Positions 1 to 13,500 of a DNA stretch of 64,000 nt are shown one piece after another; the stretch's first letter is position 1, and each line of letters begins with the position of its first letter. The notes beneath the pieces were generated by a model. The model was not told where the DNA came from and did no database searches. It saw only the letters and a list, made by a program, of their open reading frames with translations. Source of the stretch: Tubiluchus corallicola (Eukaryota; Priapulida; Priapulimorpha; Priapulimorphida; Tubiluchidae). The position numbers were made by a program, and so were the translations under genes. The stretch is from positions 28,479 through 92,478 of the forward strand of contig JAQGDQ010002400.1 in the NCBI GenBank assembly GCA_030141605.1, given 5' to 3'.

Positions 1-1270
1 AAGCATGGGCGCATGTTTTGTTAAAAAGGGACTAGATTCGTTTCCCGGAAAAGGTTTTCGCCAGAAAAATTTTTTCCTCGACAAAAAAGTTTCACAGAAA
101 ACTTTTTTTGTCAGAAAAAGGTTTCCCAGAAGAGGTATTTCTCAGAACTGTCATTTCCCAGAAAATAAATTTTACTGAAAATGTAATAAATCGATTATAG
201 CGAATCATACTGATCTTGCATATATGCTCCTTTGTATACAATGTACACATTAAATAAAGTTAAAACTGGATTAATTTATTGTACATTTATATCAACCATT
301 CCAAACAATAGGTTGCCATGGTCCTATGTCCATTGTCCTGCTCAGGCGTGCACAACATCACACAACTATCAAGTCAATCCTATTTAATAGTGAACAATGC
401 AATGGTTATCTATGGTTCTCTGATCTTAGCTATGTCTTACACTACATATGCAATTAAGTAATCACTGCATGTGATTGGCTACCGAAGTGAAACAATGTCG
501 AGCCTGACAATTCATTAGTTTAGTGACTGCTAATGGAATCTCACTTTCAGCAGTTCCTTCTACTGCGATGCCAAATTATTTTGCTAATTTAGAGAGGATG
601 TACAACTGTAAATGCATTTGACTGTGACTGTCACAATATTTCTCTCAGAGGATTATTTTGAAAATGAACTAGGATCCGGTCCTGTCATAAAGGAACACGT
701 AAAAAAATCTTGTGAAAGAGCATAATGTAGTGAGCAAATTTAGACTCCAACATAAGGCTTGGTGTAGATTCATTTTATAGATTGTTTTATATAAACTTTA
801 TTTCAAATCCTTTGAAAATCAATTAGATTTGAGGTAATTATGTGCCAAATGATACAATGCAAATTGATTCCAATTTAACGCCAAAAGGCGGAACTCAGGG
901 TCGCAGTACAAATAGCTACTGAACTGCAGCTGTACTCTGTGTATTGTGTCCAGAAGCATTACCACTAGTACAATGATGATGCTTTGACTTTTCTGGCGCT
1001 TTTCATTCTTAACGAGTTTGCACCGTGTTTCAGTAACATTTTAAAATTGTCTTCCTGTAATCTTTGCTGTTGAGATTTGTCATTATCAGTGTACAGAGTC
1101 TTGTTCACTTTATATCAGACTAAATCAGATTTGCTGCCCACAACAGCCTTCTTGGTCTCTGCTGAACTCATTTTAGCAATAATAACACCTGGCTTCTTAC
1201 TGTTGTACGTTTACAAACAGCTGTTGCACACACAACATCTTTCAGCTTTAGCCCTTCCTTAAATAAAGTA
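1..1270. other. Intergenic stretch without recognisable gene
   Basis: I see no conserved coding exon here. Bases about 30-180 hold a degenerate tandem array built on a TTCCCAGAAAA-like unit of roughly 18-20 bases. The rest is AT-rich unique-looking DNA with short open frames that use no conserved protein motif. Confidence 0.5.
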
Positions 1271-1724
1271 CCGTATTTTCCCGTGTATAAGAGACCCTTT
1301 TTTGCTCAGAATTTTCACTTTAAAAATAGGGGGTCTCTTATACATGGGAGTAAGTCTTTTCAATAAGATGCATAAATTGTGACACTAATGATTTTAAAGA
1401 AATAAGTGCTCTACAACTGTTTTGCGTGTCGCGTTCGACTATGAAGCGGTTGTAAGCAATACAAGCATCGTGACACAGGCATTATCTCCTCGTTTTCTCT
1501 TTTCCTGTTACAGGTTTGCAGGTACGCACTTTAATATATACCAGTACTCTTTTTCTACAACACATTAACTGGTTTTATTTTGTTTTCAGTACCGCACTGA
1601 GTTGAAAAAAGTTGTACTCTACCCTCTAAAAATGTCCGTCTGAAAAAACTTTTTTCCGAATTTTTGCCTAAAAATTGAAGGGGTCTCTTATACACAAGGA
1701 TCTCTTATACACGGGAAAATACGG
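1271..1724. mobile_element. MITE with TA target duplication (CCGTATTTTCCCGTG ends)
   Basis: The two ends are inverted copies of each other. The left begins CCGTATTTTCCCGTGTATAA and the right reads as its reverse complement with one or two changes, giving a terminal repeat of about 28 bases. Each end is flanked by TA. A second copy of the GGGTCTCTTATACA motif lies just inside each end. The 454 bp body has no transposase frame, so this is a non-autonomous element. TA duplication fits the Tc1/mariner superfamily, but the family is inferred. Confidence 0.75.
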
Positions 1725-2738
1725 TATTAACACTGCAGGTAACATTCAGCTTCAGACTGTGGCAAATTATGAATAACTAGGTTTAAAGTCAAATCATTTT
1801 CTTTTTATTGTGTAGAGCTAGATTCTTTCTCCTGAGATTTCAACCGGTTCTCTATGTCGTCCAGCAATCTGCCTTCAGTTGCTCCCCTTGCTCTCTTATT
1901 AGCTATGTCACTGTCAAGTGGCTGTCATCATGTGCCCCTATTCAACTAAAAGTTTACAGATTGTTCTTTATGCAGATTGCTTGCAGAACTACTAACAGAT
2001 ATTTACTAACAAAAAAATTTCCAAATGCACAAAAGTCACACTTTTATTTACAAGCTTTCCCAAATCAATAAGACTAATATACTATTGCTCGACTTGCTGT
2101 ACTCAAACAGGTTTGAAAACGACAAATATTTGACATTCTTTATTAATTTTAAATTAAATATGCACTTGATGAGTTGCATAAGATACTTATATTAACTGCA
2201 GAATGCCATCCAATACAACTGTAATTGTGCATGTTGTAGATGAATAAATAATAATAACACTTTTTTCTTATTTTTTGCAGCAACCAGCTCTCGATTCACC
2301 TTCTGTAGTGAAGAACCACTGACTGAGTACCGAAACAAATTGCTCTCTTGCTCATACACATCATCCTGCACTGTATAGAATTCTGAAAATATTAAAAGTC
2401 TTGGCAGATTATCGCTATACAGAATGTTTCATCAAAAATGGAGTTAACGAACAATCATTAGTATCGAAAACAGTCTTATACAGTAACCATATTACTCACA
2501 AACTAAATGAGCACCTACAACTACATATTTCATTTATACCTGTTATTAATTTAAAATTTAATGATAATTTGCATCCAATTTTACGACAAATCGTAATAAG
2601 TTGGTAAAGGTATAGCATAGAACATATATATAAGTACAAAACACAAAAAAACGATAATCAGATAGATAAAAACGAATTACTAAAAAAATTAAGGCACAGG
2701 TATAACAAATAAGCAACTAACGGGACGTATTGTCACTA

Positions 2739-3470
2739 CAGTCAAACCTTTTTATACGCCCACTTTGGTATGGGAAAAAAGTTGGCCTTGCTGTGAGTTT
2801 TGTATTATAATCAGGTGCATTAATACATGCATGTCTATGCATTACCAAAAATTTGGGCATTAACTCTTTCACTACATAATTGCTTTTTAACTGGGCTGCA
2901 TTGGCTTTTGCACATTTAACAATAACTTCTTGTGGTGTGTTACTAAAACAGAAACTTGTACATAAACAAATAGCCATTTCTTATTAAACACTAATATTGA
3001 ATATTACTTTTATTTATACACATGCGCACACATACAAGCACTCATGTACACACCCACACTACTAAGCACATATTTATATTTAGAAGCCAATTTTCACAAA
3101 AGTCATATTACTAATCCATAATGCACAATTATTTTATAAAAATGCAGAACAAGTGACTAAACATACATTCCACTAACCACCAACAAGCAATTTGCATGGG
3201 AACGTACTATACATTACAGTATTATGGAATGCACCTGGCTTCAGGTACTGATTGGCTGGTTAGTGTTACTTTTTTGCGAAGCAACCCCATTCCCACGGCT
3301 ATTAAACTTTTCTACGTTTTTACATGGCTGTAGCAGCAAAATAAACAGATCAGTCTGCCGCCTTCCGTCCCTTACAAAAAAAATGTAGGTGGCAGTGTGC
3401 CGCCTTCCATAGTGAAAGGGTTAAGCGAGGTTGACATTTTAAGAGGGGGTCGTCGTAAAGAGGTTTGACA
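2739..3470. mobile_element. Pogo/Tigger-like MITE, split by a nested insertion
   Basis: The left end reads CAGTCAAACCTTTTTATACG after a TA. The right end reads GTAAAGAGGTTTGAC, the inverted partner. Internal text (GGTGCATTAATAC, a GGGCATTA motif) resembles the other CAGTCAAACC elements in this window at 23421, 25103 and 44684. A piggyBac-like element occupies 2864-3420, so the original pogo-like unit was only about 175 bp. No transposase is encoded. Confidence 0.75.
2864..3420. mobile_element. piggyBac-like MITE nested in pogo-like MITE
   Basis: The element is bounded by TTAA at 2860-2863 and 3421-3424. Its ends are inverted: CTCTTTCACTAC on the left, ATAGTGAAAGGG on the right. TTAA duplication with CCCTTT-type ends is the signature of piggyBac. 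No transposase frame is visible in 557 bp, so it would depend on an autonomous copy elsewhere. Confidence 0.75.
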
Positions 3471-3528
3471 TATACATCATAAAACATTCTCGCACATTTC
3501 AAGCTATATTACTACAGCTAAAATTGTA

Positions 3529-3534
3529 TTTAAT
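3529..3534 (-). terminator. Possible poly(A) signal of LYPLAL1-like gene
   Basis: On the minus strand this reads ATTAAA, about 107 bases past the stop codon. It is the nearest poly(A)-type hexamer; the choice is tentative because the sequence is AT-rich. Confidence 0.3.
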
Positions 3535-3640
3535 AGTTCTGGTATGTAAAGTTAGTACCTTCTGGAGTTGTTTTCTTATTTAAATATACCAGCATTCTGA
3601 AGGTCCATATATTTGTCAATTGCCCTAGTAATTAATCACA

Positions 3641-4351
3641 TCAATTAAGCAATAAACTGATCCAGTCATATACAATTTTTAAACAGTCTTTACTAAGCTC
3701 ATGCCCAGTATTTGTTAATGGCCAAAATGTAGCAGGAACACCAAGTGCTTGAAGTCTATCATGAGTCCTCTTTCCATACGCAAATTTCATTTTTTCATCA
3801 TTAGTGCCATGGATCAACAAAAGGGGCAACGACAGTGTCATAACACTTTCCTCCAAAAACTTATACACTGCTGAGTCTTCGTTTAAGAAAGAGCAAATAC
3901 CAAAAACGCCTGCAAGCGAACGAGAAAATCGATATCCTACATGAATGCTCAAACTTCCACCCTGTGAAAACCCGCCAACAACTATCCTAGTGAATGGTAT
4001 TCCATTTCCGACTTCAATGTCAATAAGTTTTAGGATTTCAAAAACTGATGCATCCACAGATTCTGTAAGTTCCTTTGATTCAATAGTTTTGTCTTCTCTG
4101 TCATACCAGAGCCTGCGTAGTTTGCCTCTGTTGGCTGTGTATTTCAGTTTAGGAGCCGTTGGATAGATTACTTTTATACAATCGAATTGAAATTCCTCGC
4201 CCCATATGCTGTCCACCATACATTTAAACTTCTCCCCAGTCTGAAAAACACCATGCAAAAATATAAGAGTAGCTAAATGATGTTTCTTTGGCAAAATAAT
4301 AACGGGTAATAAATCAACACTACATCCCACGTGTCCTGTGGAAGCTGCCAT
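3641..4351 (-). CDS. LYPLAL1: Lysophospholipase-like protein 1 (acyl-protein thioesterase family), intronless
   Basis: A 236-residue alpha/beta hydrolase close to vertebrate LYPLAL1 (human 237 aa) along its whole length. Members of the family cleave short acyl chains or S-acyl groups from proteins and esters in the cytosol. Visible marks: oxyanion strand LIFLHG (residues 29-34), IIYPTAP-like segment at 61-67, nucleophile elbow GGFSQGG with Ser129, Asp185 in HGTNDE and His217 in TGHEL. The open frame continues upstream to a TTG, but the first ATG gives a start (MAASTGH) that aligns with the human N-terminus, so I chose it. The gene is one exon, whereas the human gene has introns; this may mean intron loss or a retrocopy. 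All catalytic residues are intact, so it looks functional. It is divergent from CNDP2, with 229 bp between the two start codons. Confidence 0.88.
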   Translation of the reverse strand: MAASTGHVGCSVDLLPVIILPKKHHLATLIFLHGVFQTGEKFKCMVDSIWGEEFQFDCIKVIYPTAPKLKYTANRGKLRRLWYDREDKTIESKELTESVDASVFEILKLIDIEVGNGIPFTRIVVGGFSQGGSLSIHVGYRFSRSLAGVFGICSFLNEDSAVYKFLEESVMTLSLPLLLIHGTNDEKMKFAYGKRTHDRLQALGVPATFWPLTNTGHELSKDCLKIVYDWISLLLN

Positions 4352-4580
4352 TATTGCACACCAGGGGAATAAAGGGATTTGATTTTGAATTAACTTGCGA
4401 AAAATGTGATCACATCTAGAAACTTTAAGTTTTTGCAAAGTATAAAAATAAAATAACAGCAGCTATGCTATTTTATTTTTAAAGAGTAAAACAAAATTAA
4501 TGTTACCTTCTGAAACTCTGCCTATCCCATTCGATTCTCACTATTAAAAAGGTATTAATGTGCCCCTTGATCTCTGAAGC
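4352..4580. promoter_or_regulatory. Probable bidirectional promoter between LYPLAL1 and CNDP2
   Basis: Only 229 bases separate the divergent start codons of two conserved genes, so both 5' UTRs and core promoters must fit here unless an upstream non-coding exon exists. No convincing TATA box or CpG-rich core is visible; the stretch is AT-rich. Confidence 0.5.
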
Positions 4581-7500
4581 ATGGCTCGTTTGGAAAGTGT
4601 ATTTCGGTAAGCTAATTGAATCTACAAACTTTTATGTGCGTAAATAAGTTTACAAGTATGCATTTTTCTAGGAAAGATGCGAGTGTATTAGTTAGTTGTT
4701 ATTATGATTGTTTTTTATGTCAGTTTCGTGTTCAGTTAAAGAATTAACTGATCTAGTCACATACAACTTTCAGAAGTTCTTATCAGTGCTTGTCGGTAGC
4801 TAGATTTATGTCAATAGTGTGTGTGTTTTGTACGTCTAATTCAGTAGTAGTTTCACAGTACAGCTCATACAGTAATTAATGTGGCCCCAGTCTAGCAGAA
4901 TGTCATTAAGATTGTCAGTCTTTTTAGTGACTTGAGAAACGCTTTTACCGTATATTACCGACACTTTTACCGTGGATTGCCGTAAACTAACGTACATACC
5001 TTAATATTGTCTTCTCTTCGTTTAAGTTACGCTAATTTAATGAGGCAACCTAGCAAGCTTTATATTGTAAGTGATACGTTGACTGCTTGATATAAGATTG
5101 ATAAAATCAGTTTCCCTGTTTTCGTTTTTGTTTATCTTGGTTTTACCAAAGAACAAAAGCATTTTAGTACATTTAACATTACTATTATTGTAAATTAAAT
5201 GTGATATTGCTAAGAAACCAGCGCAGTTGTGTAAAGCAAGATTTTTTGTAGCTTTTTCGAGCATCCGTTATAAATTACTCTTTCTGGTCCCATTGGCTTG
5301 TGGGAGACTCTGTGTTGACACTGTTACTAGCCCCAAGCTACATCTCGGGGCAGAGGTCGCTTGAAGTTCAATAAGAGGATATTATCTGAAGCTATACAAG
5401 ACTAAAACAAATAGATTAGCATGTCTCCACAGTTTTTCAAGCGGGATCGTTAACACCTGGAATAGTCTGACAAATGAAGTGGTATCTGCACCTAGTATAA
5501 ATGCATTCAAAAATAGGCTGGATAAGTACTGGTCTTTGAGAGATCTGGTCTATAGCTATAAGGCCTCAACTGAGTATTTGACATCGGACATATACGCAAG
5601 ATTTGGCTAGTCTTACTTTGCAAAAACATCTTAAGGTGTCTGGAAAGTCAGGAGACCCTAGTTTGGATGGATGAACAAGGGATTGGTATTGACTGTGTTG
5701 CCAGTTTCTTGCATCCTAATCTTCCTAATGTTTTCTGCTTTCTAGCGTTTAGTTGTACCTGGTCACTAAAAAGGTGCTGTGTGTAAAATTGCATCTGCCA
5801 CATCATATGTTGTTAATAGTAAAGCACCCGGACTCACTTGTAGATGTACCCTCATGTGCCACATAAATGTACTGCTATAAGTGTACTTGAATAATTTTAA
5901 GAGCGAAAAGAATAACTCTGATACCAATATCCCTTAAATTATAAAGAGGCTTGTCTTGTACTTGCTGATGTCCAGCATCATGTTTGATAAGCTCACTTCT
6001 GTATTTATGTGGTCTCCTTAATCACCTAGCAAATTAATAAACTTTACAATACATAGGTGAGACTAGTTTAACTTAACCCTTTTTGTCGATATCCAGGGTT
6101 TTTGGTAAACTTTTGCTGAAAGTCTTCCTCAAACTTTATTCATGTAACATAGGTAGCAGTATGGTGTTTTTTGCATCATTATAATAGTCACGGTGATAGT
6201 CCCAGTTTTCAATGTTCACTAACATGTATTTTTAATCAAGCAGAAATATAATTAAATTTACTTGCAGCTATATTGATCAGCATGAGGCTGACTATGTCCA
6301 GCGGTTGTCCGATGTGGTGGCTATCAAATCTGTGTCAGCTTGGGCTGACCACAGGGATGAGTGTATACGAATGATGAACTGGACAAAAGCTGTAAGTGTA
6401 CAAGTCTGTGCATTCGATTTAGATGTGATTTTAGATCTAACAAACTGTTAATATTCTAAGTTGCTACCGCAGCAGATGTGGATATAATACAGTATTCAGA
6501 TTTATGACCGCTCAATAAAATTTCTATTGAAAGAGATTATTATTAAAATATCAATCACCGAAATAGTTTTGTTGATAGAGTGTACCTTTTGTTACTATTC
6601 AAAAATTTTGTTTGATCTGGTTGACTCTATTATGTAAGGTGCATGCTGCCGGGATGAATGTTTTCCTGTAACGTTCGGTATGCATTTTTGGAAGAAGAAA
6701 CTTCATTCCTCTTTCTACAGGTAGTTCTCGGGGGTGGTAGTAGAGAACAGTTATTGTTAGTCTTATTGTAGCAATAATTTAGTGTCGATGGCTGCGTCAT
6801 CCCTTTTTTTAATGTCTACACATAACTTTATAATATTATACACACACAGCTTTACAACTTTAATCTATGATCTTTTAATCTGCTTAGGTATTTGGGTAAT
6901 AACTAATATATAATAAGTTTATAATAAAATTTTCAAACATTTTAATAAAGGCTTACTTAAAATCAAGATATAAATCATTTATTCATATAATATCACTTGT
7001 ACAGTAATAAATCTTATCTAATAGTGCACAAATATGATTTATCTAGTAATGCATAACTTATCTAATGCACATAGTCTATCATTTACTTAATAATGTAGCA
7101 TTAGATTTTATCTGCAGTTCTGGACAGAGTATATTTATTCTAGAGCAAAGTCATAAAATACTGTTATTTTTTCATTTCCATGCAATTCCATGTTTAAACT
7201 CTTCCTGTCAGTTGCATGTACCAAAACCTGCTGTACAACTTTTCTATTTAATACCGAGAATACTCTGTCAGTATCTGCAATAACTGTGACAACATGTAAA
7301 CTACAATTTTTATTAATCATTAAAGCAAGTACAGCTAAAAGGGAGGAACTGTGAAAAAGTTGGCCCTGAGATAGATTTGAATCAGGACCTTTGAATTACA
7401 AATGCAAAATGTTAGACAACTGTACCATGGAACTCTCTGAGAGTAAGACATTAAATTTAAAAAGTGTGCTTTGTACTTAAGCTGACATTCCCTTTCTCTG

Positions 7501-10500
7501 TGCTGAAATTGCTTTTAAGCTTAATAATTGCGGGTTCATTTACTTATTAATTTAATATTTTGACGTGTTGAAAATTATAAATAAATTAATTAAGTGTTAA
7601 ATTGTTATATCAATTATTCTAATGATTATATCAGGAACTTGAAAAGATTGGCACAACGGTCCGCATGGCTGATATTGGCATCCAAACTATGCCCGATGGT
7701 CAACGAGTGCCGCTTCCACCGGTCATCCTTGGTCAGTTGGGAACTGATCCAAAGAAACACACTCTATGTGTGTATGGTCATCTGGATGTTCAACCTGCTA
7801 ACATTGTAAGTACAAGTGCATGTTTTGTGCTATCATGAAAACGAATAAGTATTATATCATTACTGCCATTATTGTATCATTTTTGAGAAAAGTGTTGATA
7901 CCATAAATATCCCCTACTGTCATGCATATAGGTGGCATCTTTGGACTGTGTGCTAGGAGGAGGAAATGTCGGGCTTACTTTGTCATGTTGAAATAGTAGC
8001 TCAGCTGACAGAGCATGGGAGTACTAACCCCAGGTCTCGGATTCAAATTCCGACTAGTCCACAATTTTTCAGTGTCTTCTTTCTCCAACTCATTACCCGT
8101 TTTGGGGAATAACTGTTAAAAATATACTGCAGTGGTTTATAAACGCTCTGGCAATCACAGTGAATCTAACTAATTAGTGACATCGTTAATTGTCAGCTAA
8201 TTTGAGAAAAATGTTGATACCGTAAATGTGCCCCTACTGTCGCTGGATTTAAAATCAAATTTTAACAGTGATCGGTAGTCCTTATTATCCATGGAAAACA
8301 TTTCTTTATTTGGTAAAATTGAAGTTATCTATTCATTTTTAAGTTTCCTTTTTTTCACAACTAGTTTTAAAACTTGTCGATCTTCTTACATTCTACATGC
8401 TGCCACCTTTGTTATTTTGGTGAAAGTGACTGTTGATGCATAAAATATAAACGTTTCTACTTTTTTTATAATTAGTTGTAATAAAGTGAACATTAGTGAC
8501 AAACTAGTGCCTTTTTGACATTAGTGACGAACTAGTCTTGTCGTCATTTTGTTCTGTTGGTATGTGTAGGTAGAGTTGCATTGACTTATTGTTATTTTGC
8601 AGTCTGATGGATGGGATACTGAACCATTTGTGTTGACAACTAAAGATGGTAAAATGTATGGTAGAGGTGCAACTGATGACAAGGTAAAATCAAAATATTA
8701 TATTGCATTGCATTACATTACATTATATTATAAAAAATATAATAAATAAGATTAGGTACCTACAATTGTGAGTAAAGTTCGTCATTGCATGATACATTCT
8801 GTGCTGTGCATCGCAACTTTTTCACATTTTTGCTGTCTCTGATTGATTTAATTTTAAAATTTAATAATTGTGGGTTCATTCATAATACAAATAATTATGT
8901 GCCAATAGGGATGTTAAACGATAGAAATTTGGTGATACGATAACGATACACTACAATACTTCTTTCAAAGGATGCGATAACGATCATCTGTTTTTTAGAT
9001 GATACGATACAATAAGATAAATTATTTCGAACAATAAAAACGATTAGACAATTTGTGCAACAACAGACAAAATATCATTAATAATTAAAATTATTAAGTG
9101 TTTCAGTGTGTTCAGTGCAGTGTACTTAAATCGCTGCTAGTTATGAAATAATGAAGTTTGTTTGTCATAATGATTCATAAATAAGCAAGCTGCGACAGAC
9201 AAACATATTACTACGACAAAAATATTTATCTATTCGAAGCAGCACATGACCGGGAAAGTGGCACTAAAAATATGGTACAGTGCATTTGGCATCTGCACGT
9301 TAGTATGAAAGTGTATAAAAGGGTCACTCTCTATACTTTGTCAGTTTGAATCAGAATGAAGATAGCTGTTATTGCCAGGCGAAAGTACAAGAAAATGATT
9401 CAGAGTCTGACAAACTTATAATTTTAAATGACTCTTTTTGTCCACTTTTTGTCATAGTTACTGTGAAGAAATAGACAAGAAAAGTAAAGCGATTTTATAC
9501 AGGCCAAATTCGATATGATACCGACATTCCTAGAATAATATTGATACGATAACGATAAAAACAATTGTTTTGTATCGATACGATAATCAATAACTATCGA
9601 TGCAATAATTATTGATATGTATTGTTATCGTTAACATCCCTAAGTGCCAATAGAGTCTTCTAGGCTGTAAAATAATTAATTACAAAACTAAACGTAGTTA
9701 GTTAGTTAGTAATAAGAAGTTTGAATAAACTAACACCGAATTATGCCTTGGTTGACCAACTGTCTATCTTAATCATGTGCTACCTAATGTTCTAAACCAC
9801 TAGATTTGTATACTTGGGTCCTTGGTTCAACTCCTTGCTCGGTCGCCGACATTTTTTTCGTTTGTAATCTTTATGTTTCAAAATTTATAAGTGTGATTTC
9901 ATTTCTTCCTATTCTTTACATTAAGGTTATAACAACTTAATGCACAAGAAAAATCTTCACTTACGTGAACTTGAAAATTCGTCTTGGAATTTTGTACCTC
10001 TTACATGCGATTTTATTGTTAGCAGTAACCACATATGAAACTTGAAAACTTAAACTCCCGCTATGGCTGTTAGGTGCAGTTGTTTTGACGGTAGGTTGTT
10101 TGAAACAAGTTTAGATAATATTGTATAATGTTTGAAAAAAGAATCAGCGCCATTTGTAGCACACTCTTCACTGACTAAGCAAAATTACTGCATCTTGTCA
10201 ATAAAATTAAAAATAGTTTTTTTGGTGACTGAGTGGTGCACATTGGTGAGTCAACAACATTACCAATTCACACAAAGATTTTAAATTAAGAATTTTCTTT
10301 TCTAGTTCCATACTGTTTGAAGTAGGTAAGCGAAAAGCTAAGTAATATAGCTTTGCATGGACAGTTTTGTGATATAGTTTAACATTGTCTTTTCTAGGAT
10401 TTATGTTATGTTATGGATATTTGACATCATGTAACTGTGAGGTCGGAGCAGTATTGCTGGAGAATTAACACGAAAACAAACAAAAATTCCTTTTAATGCG

Positions 10501-13500
10501 AGTACAACATACACTTAAAGTTGTTTTAAACTAATATAGTTTTTAAGGCTATTTTTGGGTAAAAAATTAATCAGTGTGACTGTTCTAGGGTCCTGTTTTG
10601 TGCTGGTTGAATGTTATTGAAGCATATCAAGCAAAGGGTCTAGATTTGCCAGTCAACTTCAAGTTTGTCTTTGAAGGAATGGAGGAGTCTGGCTCTGAGG
10701 GACTTGACGAGCTTCTTATTGCTGAGAAAGATAAATTCTTCAAGGTACTCTTGCTTTGTTGTACAAATTTTTTATTTCTGAGATTGCTATTCTTTCTGCA
10801 CTATTTGTTTTAGAGCCTGTAATTTTGTTTTTCACCCAAATTTTGTGAGAATCCAGTTATAGTACTGCTGTGTATGCCCCACTTCCTGAATGTGAATGAT
10901 GATAAGCAAAACATGTTCCTGAAATTAGTTGGTAATGCCTGAGGACTTTATTTCTTGGATTATGATTTTGCCAATAAAGTTACTACACCTTGGGCTAGAT
11001 TTAATGGAAAATGAGCAATTATAGCCCATATCTTATTTTGATCTATAGACTAAAATATACAAACTGTTTTCTGTAATGTCTGCCATAAGGATACTGATAA
11101 TTAAACAATTATTAACTGAAACAAATCAGTGCCCTGTGAGTCTCTAACTTTCTTAATGTGTTTTTGAAAGCAAATAGCAAAATACGGTACTGCTGTTTAA
11201 CATTGACATTGAAACAGTTAAACAAATTTTAAACTCTCAAAGTTCAAGTTTATCATTGTTACTATGTGTGTTTTCATGTTATGACAGGGTTGTGTTTTGC
11301 TTATTCAGTGTAAATGCTTACTTTTGCACAATGCATTTCCGACTGTTAGTCACTGTAGCCAATCTTACGTGTGGTAAAGTGCATGCAACAATGAAAAGTT
11401 AAAGAATTAGGCTTCTGGGGTAATAATTTGTTTTTGTAAGCTTTCTTACAAAAATAATAATTTGCTTTTCAGTTATCCAAAATACGTCCAAAAATTATTC
11501 AGCTATAGTGCTAAATTGGGTATTACTGTGTCATCCACAGAAACCATTCCTCTAAATTAACTCATAACCCATTAACTCGTCCTAGTGCATGCATTTGTAA
11601 AAGAGACGCATATCGCTGCATGGCCTAGCTGTAAATCTCCACCCAAACTCTGCTAGGAGGTTTTTTCTACATGGTGTTTCAACAATGAGCAAGAGACAGC
11701 TACTTTGGAGGTTCTTCACCTGCCGTTTGTAGTGGTACACCGTGTGTTATGACCCGCCTGCCGATTTTAATTTAAGCGTCAGGTTGGCTTCTCACCTGTG
11801 TTCTGTACTTGCTTTTGACCTAGTTAGGGAGTTGTTATTGAGGTGGAAGTAATGTCGGCTGCTCAGGATGACAGCCCTGATGTTTTGTTTTTGTTAATGT
11901 GTGTTTACTGGCAATAAAAATGAAGTAATGTCGCAAATGCATCTCCGTTTATTCACCATGTTTTGTGTAACCAATTCCAACTCATAACAAAGTGGGGGCT
12001 CGAAGCCGGAATGAATCAACCGACGAGTTGCAATGAATTTCGTCTGGACGCTTTTCGTTTTAATTACTGTGCAACGTCACGATGAATTTTTTTTCTGTTG
12101 ATGCTAAAGCTTCTTGATTCGACGGTTAATAAAGCTGACAATGGAGAAACTGTAAGTTACGGCTCATTTTTCTACACAGTAACTGTTTGACGTCGTCTGA
12201 TTTATCATCATATCAAGTATGAACTGTTTCTGTCTGTTCGTCTGTCAGTGTCTGGAAATATTCGCATATTCGCTCATTGGAAAATTCCGAATTATTGAGA
12301 AATGCTGCTAACATGCGGAAGTATACAAACTTCATACTAATATATAGCATCTCTAAAGTACATGAGAAATGTGTAGAGGTCACGAAGTTCTGTTGCTACA
12401 AGTGAACTATGAATAATGTTTCCACAAACGTTATACTCGAATTCAGGATTATGCTTTTGTGAATTTCTGGGTAAAAACGAGACAAATTTCATTCTGCTTT
12501 GCGGGAATACTGCATAAAATACTGTGGGTAACAATCGTCTGTATTTGCTGGAACTGAGCCAAGTAGCTGCGTTAGACTAGGGATAACGACCTTGAGGCTA
12601 CAAGCGTGTATGTATAGGTCGGGGGCTACTGTCAAATCGTCGCAGGTATATCTACAGAGTAGTACAAGCTACACCGAAACTCGTATCACGTGAGGAAGCC
12701 AGCTAGACAAGCAGTGCATTGATCAGAGATATTTCCACACAAGTACTGCAGTAGTAAAGGAAAAAAACGGATGATATTTATTGGACTCATTGATTTTGTT
12801 TTAAAGCAGTTTGATGAACAATTTGCAATCTTGTTAATTATCACCTAACGCTTTCTTTTACTAGGCTAATTGCACTACTATTGTTACGCTTACGTGTGCT
12901 CCCCCACGGATAACTTGCCCAAGGGGTGCCTAATCGGTATTGTTGAAAGTTAAGTATTGTACAGTACGTTGTGTAGCTAGTTGGTAGGCTTGTCTCATAA
13001 AGTTATATTGTAGTAATTGTACTAATTACTGAACTATGGCGACATTTGACCCAGAAATGTTTTGGAAAGGGGGCTTGGTAACCTTGCCCAGATTAGATAA
13101 ACTCACAAAAGACAATTTACTTGCCCTGGCCGATTACCTGAATATTGAGTTGCCCACTAGTGCTGGAAAAGCAAAAATTATTGAAATTCTCGGGAACCCA
13201 GAAATTTTGAAAACAGCTAGACCACGTGAAGGGGAGAAATCTGTAATTAGTAAATCTCCTCATATTCCTGTGCATACTCCCACTAGAACAGATAGGAATG
13301 AACTTGAGTTAGCAAAAATTGCACTCGAACGTGAAAGGATGGAACTTGAAAAATTAAGGTTGGAATATCAGGACAAAGAAAGGCAAAGAGATATGGAGTA
13401 CAACGTTAAGATGAAAGAGCTAGAATTGTTAACAGCATCCACTAATTTGGGGGCTCAGCAAGCCAATAACCAAACTTTTGATGTTATAAAAAACATTCGC

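Noticed and set aside
4352-4438. Upstream extension of the LYPLAL1 frame
   Set aside because: It begins at TTG, and the internal ATG aligns with the vertebrate N-terminus.
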